64,000 bases of DNA from PALSA-607 sp036501485 (GTDB lineage: Bacteria; Actinomycetota; Actinomycetes; Acidothermales; Acidothermaceae), in the NCBI GenBank assembly GCA_036501485.1, contig DASYAG010000016.1, forward strand, positions 1 to 64,000, written 5' to 3'. Shown here piece after piece: positions 62,748 to 64,000 of this stretch; within the stretch, counting starts at the first letter, position 1; every line of letters starts with the position of its first letter. Made by a program: the position numbers and the translations under genes. The notes below the pieces were generated by a model that was not told where the DNA came from, searched no databases, and saw nothing but the letters and a program-made list of their open reading frames with translations.

Positions 62748-64000
62748 ATGACGAAACCTCAGAACGCGGCGCCCCAGAACAACAGCGCGATCAGCGCGGA
62801 CGACGACAGCTTCGCCGCGCTCTCAAGCGACGACACGATCGACGCATTGGCAGCCAGCACGCTGGCGACCGAGACCTCGCTGGTCGCCGACAGCTTCGAC
62901 GCGGACAACTTTGACTCGGACAGCTTCGACGGCGATCAGTTTGACCGCGAAGACCGGCAGGCACTGCGCCGCGTCGCCGGGCTATCGACTGAGCTCCAAG
63001 ACGTCACCGAGGTCGAATACCGGCAGCTACGGCTCGAGCGTGTGGTGCTCGTCGGCGTCTGGACCGAGGGCACCCTGCGCGACGCCGAGAACTCACTGAT
63101 CGAACTCAAGCTGCTCGCCGAGACGGCGGGCTCTGAAGTGCTCGACGGGATCATCCAGCGTCGCGACAAGCCCGACCCGGCGACCTACATCGGTTCCGGG
63201 AAGGCCAAGGAACTACGCGACATCGTGCTCGCCACCGGCGCCGACACCGTCATCTGTGACGGCGAGCTCGCGCCCGGTCAGCTGCGTCAGCTCGAAGAAG
63301 TCGTCAAGGTCAAAGTGGTCGATCGTACGGCGTTGATCCTCGACATCTTTGCGCAGCACGCGCGCAGCAAAGAGGGCAAAGCGCAGGTCGAGCTGGCGCA
63401 GATGACCTACCTCCTGCCGCGGCTTCGTGGTTGGGGTGAGTCGCTGTCGCGCCAGGCAGGTGGCCAGGCGGCTGGTGGTGTAGGCATCGGTGGCCGTGGT
63501 CCTGGTGAAACGAAAATTGAGACCGATCGCCGTCGGATCCGCGCGCGCATGGCCAAACTGCGGCGCGAGATCGCAGATATGTCGACCGCGCGCGACGTGA
63601 AGCGCCAAGAGCGCAAGCGCGGCGAGGTGCCGTCCGTCGCGATCGCGGGCTACACGAACGCAGGCAAGTCGTCGTTGCTCAACCGGCTGACCGGCGCCGG
63701 GGTGCTCGTCGAGAACCAGCTGTTCGCAACTCTCGATCCGACAGTTCGCCGTGCGCAGACCTCCGATGGCCGCGCCTACACGTTGACCGACACCGTCGGG
63801 TTCGTGCGACACCTGCCGCACCAACTGGTTGAGGCGTTCCGGTCGACACTGGAAGAAGTCGCGCAAGCCGATCTCCTCGTTCATGTCGTCGACGGTGCCG
63901 ACACTGACCCGTTCGCCCAACTGGTCGCCGTCCGCGAAGTATTGACTGACATCGACGCGCAGGCCGTGACCGAGCTCGTGGTCATCAACAAGGTTGACGT
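62748..64000 (+). CDS. hflX: GTPase HflX, 3'-truncated by window edge
   Basis: The frame is open from ATG 62748 to the window end; 417 codons are seen. HflX is a ribosome-associated GTPase that splits stalled ribosomes. G1 GYTNAGKS is at residues 301-308, followed by DTVGFV (G3), and the window ends at NKVD (G4). The N-terminal HflX domain includes SGKAKELRD and IGGRGPGETKIE. Residues 1-70 are an acidic extension with a DSFD/DNFD-type repeat at about 48-66. GAAGAG precedes the start. Confidence 0.95.
   Translation, partial: MTKPQNAAPQNNSAISADDDSFAALSSDDTIDALAASTLATETSLVADSFDADNFDSDSFDGDQFDREDRQALRRVAGLSTELQDVTEVEYRQLRLERVVLVGVWTEGTLRDAENSLIELKLLAETAGSEVLDGIIQRRDKPDPATYIGSGKAKELRDIVLATGADTVICDGELAPGQLRQLEEVVKVKVVDRTALILDIFAQHARSKEGKAQVELAQMTYLLPRLRGWGESLSRQAGGQAAGGVGIGGRGPGETKIETDRRRIRARMAKLRREIADMSTARDVKRQERKRGEVPSVAIAGYTNAGKSSLLNRLTGAGVLVENQLFATLDPTVRRAQTSDGRAYTLTDTVGFVRHLPHQLVEAFRSTLEEVAQADLLVHVVDGADTDPFAQLVAVREVLTDIDAQAVTELVVINKVD

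Overview
The window is high-GC bacterial DNA with dense, often overlapping genes, GTG starts, a GAAC-N4-GTTC type SOS box, cobalamin riboswitches, and typical actinobacterial families (ClgR, DUF3046, DUF1707, DUF349, F420-type deazaflavin nitroreductase, Lhr helicase). This points to an actinomycete (Actinomycetota); the order cannot be fixed from sequence alone. The housekeeping genes thyX, dapA, rnj, ftsK, pgsA, cinA-clgR, recA-recX, miaB, DUF349, miaA, dapF and hflX keep the order known from Mycobacterium tuberculosis (Rv2754c to Rv2725c), with accessory genes inserted between them. No tRNA, rRNA, IS element or CRISPR array was seen.

Layout. 1-2.6 kb: end of a RidA gene, a TPR protein, a GNAT acetyltransferase and a small ORF coupled to thyX. 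2.5-13.6 kb: core block thyX, dapA, rnj, ftsK, rodZ-like, rimO, pgsA, cinA, clgR. 13.6-20.3 kb: two cobalamin riboswitches, one before metE (B12-independent methionine synthase) and one before nrdAB (B12-independent class I ribonucleotide reductase). nrdA carries an apparent one-base frameshift. 20.3-26.2 kb: TetR regulator, then nei and lhr (DNA repair) on the minus strand. 26.3-30.4 kb: a secreted protein and an ECF sigma factor followed by two paralogous membrane-anchored Asp-box proteins. 30.5-32.2 kb: a berberine-bridge-like FAD oxidase whose Tat/lipoprotein signal is reached only from an ATC codon. 32.3-34.6 kb: DUF3046, SOS box, recA, recX. 34.6-41.6 kb: RNase Y with a structured leader, an SDR protein, an S9 peptidase, miaB, DinB.

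41.7-48.4 kb: two cell-surface lipoproteins (one with a PASTA domain), a luciferase-like oxidoreductase, a three-gene operon (Tat-exported small protein, DUF4331 protein, His-rich protein), and a membrane protein. 48.5-51.7 kb: a truncated methyltransferase remnant next to a TetR/SDR/DUF1330/SDR module that looks like an accessory insertion. 51.7-54.6 kb: core genes DUF349, LigB-like, miaA. 54.6-59.9 kb: LigD-type phosphoesterase, F420 enzyme, PadR-DUF1707 pair, ArsR-SRPBCC cluster, a duplicated winged-helix regulator and an S4 protein. 59.9-64 kb: dapF, MFS exporter with divergent ArsR-type regulator, and hflX running off the end.

The most notable observations are the B12-controlled metE/nrdAB pair with a broken nrdA, the ATC-start Tat lipoprotein, the sigma factor with twin Asp-box membrane proteins, and the Tat/DUF4331/His-rich operon.
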